Assembly: GCA_035944115.1 (NCBI GenBank)
Contig: DASZBJ010000058.1
Location: 62,001 to 126,000, forward strand
From: Candidatus Babeliales bacterium
Lineage (GTDB): Bacteria; Babelota; Babeliae; Babelales; Vermiphilaceae
Direction: 5' to 3'
Length of the DNA: 64,000 bases
Positions 35,648 to 45,020 of the stretch are shown here, in pieces. Every line of letters begins with the position of its first letter. Within the stretch, counting starts at the first letter, position 1. The notes under the pieces are model-generated. The model was not told the origin of the DNA and did not search any database. It saw only the letters and a program-made list of their open reading frames with translations. A program made the translations under genes and the position numbers.

Positions 35648-38098
35648 ATGAAAAGTGTTCTTAAAAAAATTGTTGTTTTAACGATTTTGTGTAGCGCGTT
35701 ACCGCTTTGTGCAATGGAGCGGGTGAAAAAAATCGTAGGGCAATTGCAGGGCAAGCCTGAATATACAAAAGATATTTTTGATGCAGCGGAACAAGGCAAC
35801 GCTGCTGGAGTTGTCTATTGGTTAGATAAAGGAGTTGATGTTAATAGTATTGGCTACAATAGCGTTGGCAATAAAAAAGGCACACCGTTAATGCATGCTA
35901 TTGAGTCTGGCAATATAGCAACCATCACGGTATTACTTGATAGAGGAGCGGCTATTAATGCGCAAGACGAGGAAGGGAGCACGGCATTGGCCTGGGAGGT
36001 TGGTAAGTCGTACTCGCGTGTACCGAGTTTGCCGATTGTACAATTGCTGCTTGATCGGGGAGCTGATACTGAATTGAAAGATAGATTTGGAGTTACGGCT
36101 CTTGAAAGAGCGGTGAGGTATAATAGAGAAAGTATAGTGAGGCTATTGCTCGATCGAGGAGCGCATCTAGAAGCTGCTGATAAGCAGGGTAAGACGGCAT
36201 TGATGATCGCTGCTTGGGGAGGGCTAGTAACTATGGTTTCATTGTTGCTTGATCGACAAGCAAATATTGAAGCGAAAGATACATTGGGTAGGACGGCATT
36301 GATATGGGCGATGCTTAGCGCATCTGGATTAAAAGTTATATCGTTGTTGCTTGCACGAGGCGCCAATATTGAAGCGAAGGATAAGGATGGAAACACCCCA
36401 TTGTTATGGATGGCTGGTGGAGAATACAAAGAACATGTGGCGGGAGTAGAGTTATTGCTTAATCGTGGCGCTAGCATGCTAGCGCGAAATGTAGATGGTC
36501 AAACACCATTGATGCGTGCTGTGGATAAGTGGCGATCAAAAATAATCTCATTGTTATTACGCAAAGAAGTGCATGTTGATAAAGGGCTTGCCCAAATCAT
36601 TTTAGATAAAGCGCTTGATCAAGGGGATAGTGAGGTGCTGCAGGCATTGGTTGCAACACCATTTACCACTCTTGATTTAAATAGGATCGTTGATGGTGGT
36701 GAGACCTTGTTGATACAGAATATTGTGAAAGGGAATGTTTTTGCTGTTGATTTTCTTATTAAAAATGGAGCAAATCCATATCATAAAGATTTTGCGGGTC
36801 TTGATGCATTTGCTTATGCACGTAAAGATGAAAAAATGCTTGCTCTATTACAGAAAACAAAATTTTCAGCGCCAATTGAGCAGGTAGAAGAAGTTGAAAC
36901 GGATACACAAAAAGCAATGCGCCGACTGGGGCAGATAGATAGAGCTTTGCGTCCGCAGGAACGGGTACATGCGCGTCCGAGTAAAAGTAAAGCGCGTGGT
37001 TTTTCGCTTTGGACTCCATCAACACCAACAGAGGTTCACTACAAGAAATTTAAGAAAGACATAGAAGCGCAGTATGGCAAAGAGAGTAAGCATGGTAATA
37101 AAAAACAAGAGCTACTAGGAAATCCTATTGTAAAAGAGTGTATGGCAAAAGAGCAGGCAGCATACAAGCAGGGTAATTATGTGTTTTATCGATCAGAGCC
37201 AGGAAGATATCGGGTTTATGAGTATTTTCTGCAGGAGCTGTATAATTTGGTTAATTTAGTTCCTGAGCGCTATTCATTTATATTTACTCGATATTTCAAA
37301 GATGTAGCAAAAGAACAAACGATTAACCAGTACATCGATACAAAACAATGGCAAGCGCATAAAATGGATCCTGCTAAAAATGTGCTCTTATCAGCCAACA
37401 TAGCGCTATTTGGTAATGTGCATAACGAAGGAAGTTGTACGTGGGATTATTTCCTCAAGAATTTTGAAGCAACGGGTGGAGTTCAGTTAGAAGGGATGTT
37501 TGAGCGCATTTTTGATAAATATGGTTTTGATAAAGCATATATTGAAGAGTTGTTGGAGTTGGATGCGGGTTTGCCGAAACAAACAGCATCGTTACAGCAG
37601 ATTATAATTCCAAAAGAGATTGTAGATGATGTCGTTATGTTTGCAACACATGGGTACTGTTTTCCATGGCCAGAAATGGTTGATTCATCGTGTTGGGATC
37701 CACAAGCAGTGAGTGTTGAGCCAATAGCTACACTTGGTGAGAAGCCGAAAGAAAAGTTGGGTCGGCATACGTGTATTTCTTCTATTATAGACAAATATAG
37801 AGCAGGTAAGATTAACATTGATGATGCGTTTCAGGTGCGAATACTTATGAATGCGGTGTATGGAGGAAATCCAAAAAGCGGCATTAAGTTTAATTTGTAT
37901 ACGGCGCTGGCAGAACCGCGACTTGATGCGTTCAAGAAAGCTGTGGTGAAAATAACTGACAAAATGTTTAGTGAGTGGTTAAAGCAGCAGTTGCAGAGCA
38001 AAGACGTGCAAGCGGAGATTGCAGATGAGCCGCTTGGTGGCGTGCTGAAACATCTGGGCAAAGGGAAGAGGCAAGAGAAGGTAAAGGCGAAGTTGTAG
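35648..38098 (+). CDS. Array protein A6: secreted ankyrin + MID
   Basis: 816 residues. Signal peptide 1-22, then a basic KPEYTKDIFDA segment shared with A7 and A8. About nine ankyrin repeats cover 40-395. A short helix with TDTQKAMRRLGQIDRAL (about 418-434), found only in A6-A10, precedes MID (about 458-775): VFYRSEPGRYR, SANIALFGN, GSCTW, SLQQIIIPKEIVD, GYCFPWP, CWDP, GRHTCISSIIDKYR. The protein ends shortly after MID with EPLGGVLKHLGKG and a Lys-rich tail. No EEP. One MID landmark differs: YGGNP replaces the usual YGLNP. Confidence 0.9.
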   Translation: MKSVLKKIVVLTILCSALPLCAMERVKKIVGQLQGKPEYTKDIFDAAEQGNAAGVVYWLDKGVDVNSIGYNSVGNKKGTPLMHAIESGNIATITVLLDRGAAINAQDEEGSTALAWEVGKSYSRVPSLPIVQLLLDRGADTELKDRFGVTALERAVRYNRESIVRLLLDRGAHLEAADKQGKTALMIAAWGGLVTMVSLLLDRQANIEAKDTLGRTALIWAMLSASGLKVISLLLARGANIEAKDKDGNTPLLWMAGGEYKEHVAGVELLLNRGASMLARNVDGQTPLMRAVDKWRSKIISLLLRKEVHVDKGLAQIILDKALDQGDSEVLQALVATPFTTLDLNRIVDGGETLLIQNIVKGNVFAVDFLIKNGANPYHKDFAGLDAFAYARKDEKMLALLQKTKFSAPIEQVEEVETDTQKAMRRLGQIDRALRPQERVHARPSKSKARGFSLWTPSTPTEVHYKKFKKDIEAQYGKESKHGNKKQELLGNPIVKECMAKEQAAYKQGNYVFYRSEPGRYRVYEYFLQELYNLVNLVPERYSFIFTRYFKDVAKEQTINQYIDTKQWQAHKMDPAKNVLLSANIALFGNVHNEGSCTWDYFLKNFEATGGVQLEGMFERIFDKYGFDKAYIEELLELDAGLPKQTASLQQIIIPKEIVDDVVMFATHGYCFPWPEMVDSSCWDPQAVSVEPIATLGEKPKEKLGRHTCISSIIDKYRAGKINIDDAFQVRILMNAVYGGNPKSGIKFNLYTALAEPRLDAFKKAVVKITDKMFSEWLKQQLQSKDVQAEIADEPLGGVLKHLGKGKRQEKVKAKL

Positions 38099-38108
38099 GA
38101 AGAAAGAA

Positions 38109-38156
38109 GGCTGGATCGCCACACTGCGCCTAGAAGCTAAGCCCGTTCGCGACGAC
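38109..38156 (-). repeat. Second copy of the dispersed repeat (A6-A7 gap)
   Basis: Matches the reverse complement of 9817-9866 over about 49 positions with few differences, from GGCTGGATCRCCACACTGCGC to the CCGTTCGYGAYGAC core. It sits entirely between A6 and A7. Confidence 0.65.
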
Positions 38157-38197
38157 TGTCTGCGGAGGTTGTATTTTCTTAGATAAGAGGGGATAAG

Positions 38198-40501
38198 ATG
38201 AAGTTGCAAAAAATAGTTGTGAGTTTTTTGATGATTGTAAGTCTGTGCAGTGCGATGCCGTTATCTGCAATGGAACGTGCGAAAAAGAATATGCGATATA
38301 TTCTAGGAAAGCCAAGATACACATTTTATATTTTTGATGCAATTGATCGTGGGCGTATTGATTCTGTGAAGTATTGGTTGGATCAGGGAGTGGATATTGA
38401 AACAAGGCAACCTATTGGCAGAGATACGCCATTAATTAAGGCAGCACGATCGGGGAATGCAGCGATAGTAAAATTATTGCTTGATAGAGGGGCTGATGTT
38501 GCAGTAGTGAATGAAAGGGGAGAAGGCCCGTTAACAGTAGCATGTCAGTTTTCATTTTCTTCTGCAGAACCAGAGTTGTTAGTGAAGTTGTTGCTTGATA
38601 AAGGGCCAGATATTGAAGCAAGAGGTGAGTATGGCAATACACCATTGATGCTTGTAGCATCAAGTGGCTTTTTATCTTTGGTTCAGGAGTTCATAAATAG
38701 GGGCGCTCATCTTGAAAGTGTTAATAAAGATGGGGAAACGGCGTTAACATTGGCGGCAAGAGCAGGTCGTTTAGATGTGGTGAAGGCATTGCTGGATAAG
38801 GGTGCAAATATTGAAGTGAGAGATAAATCGGGCGATACCCCATTGATGCAAGCAATTACTCGTCTGGAAATGGTGCAGTTGTTATCTGATAGAGGGGCAG
38901 ATATTGATGTCGTTAATAATACAGGCCTTACACCGTTAATGATGGCGACCCGGATAAATGAATGGGCAATTGTGAGTTTCTTGTTGAATAAAGGAGCGCG
39001 ATGTGTTCATGCGCTTGCGCAAGTGATTTTTGATAAAGCTATGAATGCTCCTGAAGCGCTGGATGCGATCAGATCGTTAGTGGCAAGAGGTTTTAAGTTT
39101 GACTTTGATCAACAGGATAGTAAAGGTGAGACATTGTTAATGCGAAGTATTGCTCAAGGCAAGGTGGCTCGCGTTTCATTTTTGATTGAGCATGGCGCAA
39201 ATCCGTATTTACAAGATAAAGCGGGGTTTGATGCGTTTGATTATGCGCAGCAGGATCAAGGCGTAATTGGCATTTTAAAACGGACGGCGCATGTTCCGGG
39301 ATTGGAGAAAATGATTGTAAGGGCAGGCGCAACGAGAGCAGAAAAAGCGATACGCCGGTTAAGGAAGGTGACGGGACATATAGATCCGCAGCAGCGTGAA
39401 AGTGTGAAGGAGGCAAATATATTGGTTGATGTTTTACGTACGCCAACGCCAACGGATGCTCATTATAACCAGTTTAAGGAAAAAATAGAAAACACCTTTG
39501 GGCAAAGCAGTAAGTACGAAAGAAAGGGACAAGCTTTGCGTGATGATCCTGTCGTAAAAGAATGTGCAGTCAAAGAACAAGCAGCATATGAGCAAGGTAA
39601 TTATGTATTTTATCGCTCAGAACCAGGAAGGTATCGAGTCTATGAATATTTTCTGCAAGAGTTGTATAGGTTAGTACGGTTGTTTGGAGAAAAAAATCCC
39701 ATTATTTTTACTCGCTTTTTCAAGGATGCGGCACAACAGCAGACGATTAATGAATATATTGATACAAAGCCATGGCGAGCCCATAAACTTGGTGCATCAC
39801 AGAATGTCTTGTTGTCAGCTAATATCCCGTTGTTTGGTAATGTAAATAATGCTGGCAGTTCTACGTGGTATTATTTTTTAAACAATTATGAAGCGACTGG
39901 AAAAGTTGAATTACAGGAGATGTTTGAACGTATTGTTGATAGATATGGTTTTGATAAAAAATATATAAATGACCTGCTGAGCTTGCATGAAGGGATGCTG
40001 GAAAAAGCATCATCGTTGCAACAGATAATAATTCCGAAAAAAATTGTAGATAAGGTAGTTATGTTTGCTGATCATGGCTACTGTTTTCCATGGCCCAAAA
40101 TGGTTGATCAATCGTGCTGGGATCCGAATGCGGTAAGTGTAGATCATGATGGTAATGAAAGGTTGGGGCGACATACCTGTATAGCACCCATTATCGATAA
40201 ATACAGAGCGGGTGAAATCGAGATCGATGATAATATGCAAGTGCGCATATTAATGAATGCAGTATATGGCCTGAATCCAACGAGCGGCATTGAATTTAAT
40301 TTGTATACACGGCTGCCGAAAGAAAGAATTGAATATTTCAAAAAACAGGTTACAGAAATCACCGACAAAATGTTCGGCGAATGGTTAAAAAAGCAGTTGC
40401 AAAGTAAAGAGGTTCCAGCGGAGATTGCAGATGAGCCGCTTGGTGATGTGCTGAAGTATCTGGGCAAGGGGCGAAAAGAAAAGGTGAAGGCGAAGCTGTA
40501 G
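38198..40501 (+). CDS. Array protein A7: secreted ankyrin + MID
   Basis: 767 residues. Signal peptide 1-24, basic KPRYTFYIFDA segment, about eight ankyrin repeats to residue about 360, helix TRAEKAIRRLRKV, then MID (about 415-720) with VFYRSEPGRYR, SANIPLFGN, SLQQIIIPKKIVD, GYCFPWP, CWDP and GRHTCIAPIIDKYR. The usually conserved Cys of GSCTW is Ser here (GSSTW), so that Cys is not essential for the fold. The C-terminal 50 codons are almost identical in DNA to those of A8. Ends in EPLGDVLKYLGKG plus a Lys-rich tail; no EEP. Confidence 0.9.
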   Translation: MKLQKIVVSFLMIVSLCSAMPLSAMERAKKNMRYILGKPRYTFYIFDAIDRGRIDSVKYWLDQGVDIETRQPIGRDTPLIKAARSGNAAIVKLLLDRGADVAVVNERGEGPLTVACQFSFSSAEPELLVKLLLDKGPDIEARGEYGNTPLMLVASSGFLSLVQEFINRGAHLESVNKDGETALTLAARAGRLDVVKALLDKGANIEVRDKSGDTPLMQAITRLEMVQLLSDRGADIDVVNNTGLTPLMMATRINEWAIVSFLLNKGARCVHALAQVIFDKAMNAPEALDAIRSLVARGFKFDFDQQDSKGETLLMRSIAQGKVARVSFLIEHGANPYLQDKAGFDAFDYAQQDQGVIGILKRTAHVPGLEKMIVRAGATRAEKAIRRLRKVTGHIDPQQRESVKEANILVDVLRTPTPTDAHYNQFKEKIENTFGQSSKYERKGQALRDDPVVKECAVKEQAAYEQGNYVFYRSEPGRYRVYEYFLQELYRLVRLFGEKNPIIFTRFFKDAAQQQTINEYIDTKPWRAHKLGASQNVLLSANIPLFGNVNNAGSSTWYYFLNNYEATGKVELQEMFERIVDRYGFDKKYINDLLSLHEGMLEKASSLQQIIIPKKIVDKVVMFADHGYCFPWPKMVDQSCWDPNAVSVDHDGNERLGRHTCIAPIIDKYRAGEIEIDDNMQVRILMNAVYGLNPTSGIEFNLYTRLPKERIEYFKKQVTEITDKMFGEWLKKQLQSKEVPAEIADEPLGDVLKYLGKGRKEKVKAKL

Positions 40502-40520
40502 TATGAGAAGAAAATTCTAA

Positions 40521-40568
40521 GGGCGTAAGCCCTACGAAGCTAAGCTCTCCATGCCAGGCTTCGTAAGG
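40521..40568. repeat. Palindromic intergenic element (A7-A8 gap)
   Basis: GGGCGTAAGCCC (40521-40532) is a small hairpin with a GTAA loop. CCCTACGAAGC (40530-40540) pairs with GCTTCGTAAGG (40558-40568) with a single mismatch. The GAAGCTAAGC string inside also occurs in the element at 38109-38156. There is no T run, so it is not an ordinary terminator. Confidence 0.55.
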
Positions 40569-40586
40569 CGTAGTAGGGGAGAGGGG

Positions 40587-42494
40587 ATGAAGTTGAAAAA
40601 TAATTTTATCAAAACGTTAATGGTCAGTTTTTTGCTGAGCGGTTTTGTGCCGCTTGTTGCAATGCAACGTGCAAAAAGAATTGTGCGGCAACTAAAAGGA
40701 AAACCCGAATATACAGAAGATATTTTTGATGCAATTGAACAAGGTCGCCTAGATTCTGTTAAGTATTGGTTAGATCAGGGAGTTGGTACTGAAAGTAAAT
40801 ATCAAGGCAGAACACTATTGATGGATGCCGTGCTTCGTGGTCAATCAGAGATAGCCAAGTTATTACTTGATCGAGGAGCGAATATTGAAGTTGTAGCTAA
40901 AAATGGTGAGACACCATTGATGATAGCGATTGGTATGAGTAATATAACATTGATAAAAATGTTACTTGATAGGGATGCTATAGTTGAAGGTGATGCAGCT
41001 TTAGAAGTTTTTGATTTAGCAATAACTAAAGATAGTAATGAATTAGTTGAATCTCTGTTACGGAATTTGATGCGGAAAGGGATTAAGTTTGATTTTGATA
41101 AACAGAATGGTCGAGGTGAGGCTCTTTTAATACAAAGTGTGATTAATGGTAGTGGTAAGATCGTTGAAATTTTAATAGCAAATGGGGCAAATCCTTACTT
41201 ACAAGATAAGACAGGATTAGATGCATTTGATTATGCACAGGAAGATGCAAAACTGCTTGCGGTCTTAGGAAAAACTAAATTTCAAGCACCTGTTAAACGA
41301 TTGGCAACGGAAAATGTAACTGATACACAAAAGGCAGTGCGTCGATTAAAGCGGTTGTCAGAGCATCTTTATGCTGAAGAGCAACAAGGAGAAATTTCTA
41401 CGAATTTACAGGAATTACCTATTGGGGCAATGTTAACACCAACGGAAGTTCATTATAAAAAGTTTAGCAAAGAAATAGAATCACAATTTGGTGAAAATAG
41501 CACGTATGGTAAAAAGGGGCGTGCATTATTAGATGACCCTCTTGTAAAAAAATGCATGGTAAAAGAGGGTGAGGCATATCAGCAGGGTAAATATGTCTTT
41601 TACCGGTCAGAACCGGGACGCTATCGTGTTTATGAATATTTTTTAGAAGAACTTTATAGATTAGTACGATTGTTTGGTGAAAAAAATCCGATCATCTTTA
41701 CTCGCTTTTTCAGAGATGCGGCGCAAGAGCGGGACATTAATGAGTATATTGATACAAAGCCATGGCAAGCGCATAAGCTTGGTGGAGAAAAAAACGTCTT
41801 GTTGTCAGCGAATATACCCTTGTTTGGTAATGTTGATAATTCAGGCAGTTGTACATGGTATTATTTCCTAAAAAATTATGAAGCGACCGGAAAAGTTGAA
41901 TTGCAAATAATGTTCGAACGTGTTTTTGACCAGTATGGCTTTGATAAAAAATTCATTGCGACTTTATTAAGTTTACATCAGGGAGCGCTCGAAAAAATAT
42001 CATCGTTGCAACAGATAATAATTCCGAAAAATATTGTTGATAAAGTGGTTATGTTTGCAACGCATGGGTATTGTTTCCCATGGCCCACAATGGTTGACCC
42101 ATCATGTTGGGATCCAAATGCGATGAGTGTAGATGGAAGTGGTAATGAGAAGCGAGGGCGGCATACTTGTATAGCATCTATCATCGATAAATATAGAAAT
42201 GGCGAGATTGAAATTGATGATAATATGCAGGTGCGCATATTAATGAATGCTGTGTATGGACTGAATCCGGAAAGCGGCATTGAATTTAATTTGTATACGC
42301 GACTGCCTAAAAAGAGAATTGAATATTTCAAAAAACAGGTTGCAGAAATCACCGACAAAATGTTCGGCGAATGGTTAAAAAAGCAGTTGCAAAGTAAAGA
42401 GGTTCCAGCGGATATTGCAGATGAGCCGCTTGGTGATGTGCTGAAGTATCTGGGTAAAGGAAGGAAGCAGGAGAAGATGAAGGCGAAGTTATAG
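40587..42494 (+). CDS. Array protein A8: secreted ankyrin + MID
   Basis: 635 residues from the ATG at 40587, which follows GGGGAGAGGGG and starts a clean signal peptide (MKLKNNFIKTLMVSFLL); the in-frame ATG at 40551 lies inside the palindromic element. It has the shortest ankyrin region of the A6-A8 group, about four to five repeats to residue about 225. Helix TDTQKAVRRLKRL, then MID (about 285-590) with VFYRSEPGRYR, SANIPLFGN, GSCTW, SLQQIIIPKNIVD, GYCFPWP, CWDP and GRHTCIASIIDKYR. Ends in EPLGDVLKYLGKG and a Lys-rich tail. No EEP. Confidence 0.9.
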   Translation: MKLKNNFIKTLMVSFLLSGFVPLVAMQRAKRIVRQLKGKPEYTEDIFDAIEQGRLDSVKYWLDQGVGTESKYQGRTLLMDAVLRGQSEIAKLLLDRGANIEVVAKNGETPLMIAIGMSNITLIKMLLDRDAIVEGDAALEVFDLAITKDSNELVESLLRNLMRKGIKFDFDKQNGRGEALLIQSVINGSGKIVEILIANGANPYLQDKTGLDAFDYAQEDAKLLAVLGKTKFQAPVKRLATENVTDTQKAVRRLKRLSEHLYAEEQQGEISTNLQELPIGAMLTPTEVHYKKFSKEIESQFGENSTYGKKGRALLDDPLVKKCMVKEGEAYQQGKYVFYRSEPGRYRVYEYFLEELYRLVRLFGEKNPIIFTRFFRDAAQERDINEYIDTKPWQAHKLGGEKNVLLSANIPLFGNVDNSGSCTWYYFLKNYEATGKVELQIMFERVFDQYGFDKKFIATLLSLHQGALEKISSLQQIIIPKNIVDKVVMFATHGYCFPWPTMVDPSCWDPNAMSVDGSGNEKRGRHTCIASIIDKYRNGEIEIDDNMQVRILMNAVYGLNPESGIEFNLYTRLPKKRIEYFKKQVAEITDKMFGEWLKKQLQSKEVPADIADEPLGDVLKYLGKGRKQEKMKAKL

Positions 42495-42521
42495 GTATTA
42501 ATTTTTGAAAAAAGGGATGGG

Positions 42522-44903
42522 ATGAAGTTAAAAAATAGTATTGTCCATACGGTGATGATTTATATGTTTTGTAATGTAGGTTCAATATTTGGAATGCAAG
42601 CAGATCCTGGTGGAACGAAAGATATCTTTCGTGCAGTTGATGACGGGCGTGTTGAGTCAGTAAAGCATTGGTTAAATCACGGGGTTGATATCAATGCAGT
42701 TGGCGGTTTCTTTCAGTCGACTCCATTAATGATGGCATTGAGTTCTAGTAAGAGATTAGGGGTGCTAAAATTATTGCTTGCTAGGGGTGCTTCACTTGAT
42801 GAGGAGATCGTTCAAACGATTATCCAACAAGCTGTATTTACCCAAGATGATGAGCTGCTTGAATTATTGAGAGCAAGGGGGGTTGTTGTTACTTTTGATC
42901 AATTGACTTCTGAAGGTACGACTGTTTTGATGGAGAATATTTCTGATGAAAAGATCGTTTCTTTTTTAATTAAGCAGGGGGCGAATCCTTATGTGCAAAG
43001 TAGATATGGATCAGATGCTTTTGATATGGCACGGTACAATCAAAATCAAAAGATCCTTCAAATTTTAAAAATGACGAAGCATGATCCCAGAACTATTTTT
43101 CAAGCGATTGCGGCAGGTAGAACAGATTTTATCGTACATTGGTTGGCAGAGGGGAGTGATGTTAATGCTGTTCAGTTGCATGACACAGTGTTGATGGCTG
43201 CAATCAAATATGGTTCGCTTGATTTGATTAAACTACTTCTTAATCACAAAGATATTGATGTGAATTTTGCCAATGCATTCGGGGAAACCGCGTTATTTCT
43301 TGCGATTCAAAGGAGGAGTCTTGCTGTATTAGAATTGCTTCTTGAGTACGGAGCTCGCATTGATAGTGTGAGTAAGTCTGGTCACACTCCTTTTCTTATG
43401 GCATTTGAAGGTATGAGGGATTGCTTGAAGGATGAAAATTATGTTGGCGCGGAAGAACTTAAAAAAATCATTGATGTATTGATTAAAAAAGGGGTAGATA
43501 TTGAGCAACAAAATGATCAGGGAGAGACTTTTTTGATTCGATTGGTGGTCCAACGAAAGAAGGGTGAGGTTTTAAGGTTGCTAGCATTGGGAGCTAACCC
43601 CTATTTAAAGGATGTTTCAGGATCGGATGCTTTTGATTATGCACGCGCGCAAAATGATGGAGTTATACTTAAATTTTTACAAAACAAGTCAAAAGAAAAA
43701 CTCGGGGCTCAAGAAGAGCTCAAGGAAGAAGAATCAAAATATGCAGAAAACGCTGGAGATGAGCAAGGGTTGAAAATGCCAAAAGCGATTCGTCGCATGC
43801 AGCATATTCACCGGGCGATGCATCCTGAGCAGCAGCCTGAGCCGAATAAAAGGGCTCAAATAAATGAAGATGCGGTTGCTGCTCAGATAGAGACGCAGAC
43901 TGATTACCATTTGAAGAAATATGATGAAGGTGTTAAGCGATTGTATGGCGATGTTACACAGGATCCTGTAGTCCAGCATTGTATCCAAAAGGAGCATGCA
44001 GCGATTCAGGAGGGAAAATGCGTATTTTATAGAGCAGAGCCTGGAATGTTTAGAGTGTATCAATATTTCGTAGAAGAGGTGCATCGATTAGTGAAGCTCT
44101 ATAGCACGCAACATCCATTTATTTTTACTCGTTTTTTTGCGCATGGAGCTCCAGAAGAGACGATTACTGAGTATATGGAGAAAAGAAAAGAAGAGTTTGG
44201 TGGTTATGATCAGTTCCCTGTCCCTAGTAATTATAATATTAACAAAAAATATTTGATTTCATCGAATATGCCATTATTTGGTAATTTTTCTGATACAGGG
44301 CGTTGCACATGGTATTATTTTTTAAATAATTTTGCTGCAGGAGCGCCTATTGAATTAAGGCCATTTATTGAATCTATTTTTGATATGTATGGATTTAATA
44401 AAATATTTATTGACCAATTATTGGCTTTAAATACGGGCGTTGCAATTGAACTATCATCATTGCAACAAATTACTATTCCAAAAAACATTGTAGATAAAAT
44501 AGTTTTGCTTTCAAGTGGGTTTTATGTCCCCTTGTTAGCAGGGGATCAATTTGTAAAGGTTTCTGATTTTTTAGATCAATATAATGCGGGCACGCTTGAT
44601 ATTCAAGATACAGAGGAAGCTATAATGCTGATAAATTCTGTATATGGATTAAATCCAGAGAGCGGTATTGAGTTTGATTTATACAGTCGATTACCGGACA
44701 AAAAACTTGAATATATAAAAAAACGGGTACAAAAGATTACTGATGAAATGTTTAGTGAGTGGCTGGTAAAACAATTGCATAGTGAGCGGGTTCCGGCAGA
44801 GGTTGCAGGAGAAAAGTTGGGGGATGTTTTGAAACATCTTGGCAAGGGTGGGCGGAGAAATTATTCTTTGCCTGTTGTGGATGAAAAAGCAGTTGTAAAG
44901 TAA
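42522..44903 (+). CDS. Array protein A9: secreted, duplicated ankyrin module + MID
   Basis: 793 residues. Signal peptide 1-25, DPGGTKDIF start. The ankyrin part is two consecutive copies of a whole module: the first ends in GANPYVQSRYGSDAFDMAR, the second starts afresh at IFQAIAAGRTDFIVHWL and ends in GANPYLKDVSGSDAFDYAR. Helix KAIRRMQHIHRAM precedes MID (about 450-755), second subtype: CVFYRAEPGMFR, SSNMPLFGN, GRCTW, SLQQITIPKNIVD, GFYVPL, FLDQYNAGTL. The last residues (PVVDEKAVVK) arise from reading into a relic gene in another frame, so the original C-terminus was replaced. Confidence 0.9.
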   Translation: MKLKNSIVHTVMIYMFCNVGSIFGMQADPGGTKDIFRAVDDGRVESVKHWLNHGVDINAVGGFFQSTPLMMALSSSKRLGVLKLLLARGASLDEEIVQTIIQQAVFTQDDELLELLRARGVVVTFDQLTSEGTTVLMENISDEKIVSFLIKQGANPYVQSRYGSDAFDMARYNQNQKILQILKMTKHDPRTIFQAIAAGRTDFIVHWLAEGSDVNAVQLHDTVLMAAIKYGSLDLIKLLLNHKDIDVNFANAFGETALFLAIQRRSLAVLELLLEYGARIDSVSKSGHTPFLMAFEGMRDCLKDENYVGAEELKKIIDVLIKKGVDIEQQNDQGETFLIRLVVQRKKGEVLRLLALGANPYLKDVSGSDAFDYARAQNDGVILKFLQNKSKEKLGAQEELKEEESKYAENAGDEQGLKMPKAIRRMQHIHRAMHPEQQPEPNKRAQINEDAVAAQIETQTDYHLKKYDEGVKRLYGDVTQDPVVQHCIQKEHAAIQEGKCVFYRAEPGMFRVYQYFVEEVHRLVKLYSTQHPFIFTRFFAHGAPEETITEYMEKRKEEFGGYDQFPVPSNYNINKKYLISSNMPLFGNFSDTGRCTWYYFLNNFAAGAPIELRPFIESIFDMYGFNKIFIDQLLALNTGVAIELSSLQQITIPKNIVDKIVLLSSGFYVPLLAGDQFVKVSDFLDQYNAGTLDIQDTEEAIMLINSVYGLNPESGIEFDLYSRLPDKKLEYIKKRVQKITDEMFSEWLVKQLHSERVPAEVAGEKLGDVLKHLGKGGRRNYSLPVVDEKAVVK

Positions 44904-45000
44904 AGAGGTACCATCGGGGGTTGCAGGTGAGCCGCTTGGTGATGTGTTGAAACGTCTGGGCAAAGGGAAAAAGCAAGAGAAGGTCAAATCGAAGTTATAA
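44878..45000 (+). pseudogene. Relic C-terminus of an eleventh array gene
   Basis: In the +1 frame relative to A9, bases 44878-45000 read WMKKQL-stop-SKEVPSGVAGEPLGDVLKRLGKGKK and on to a terminal KL and TAA. This matches the C-terminus of A6-A8 (WLKKQLQSKEVPAEIADEPLGDVLKYLGKG in A7). A CAA-to-TAA change broke the frame inside the relic, and A9 reads over its first 26 bases in another frame. The rest of the gene is gone. Confidence 0.8.
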
Positions 45001-45020
45001 AAAAGAGGATGGGGTGGTAA

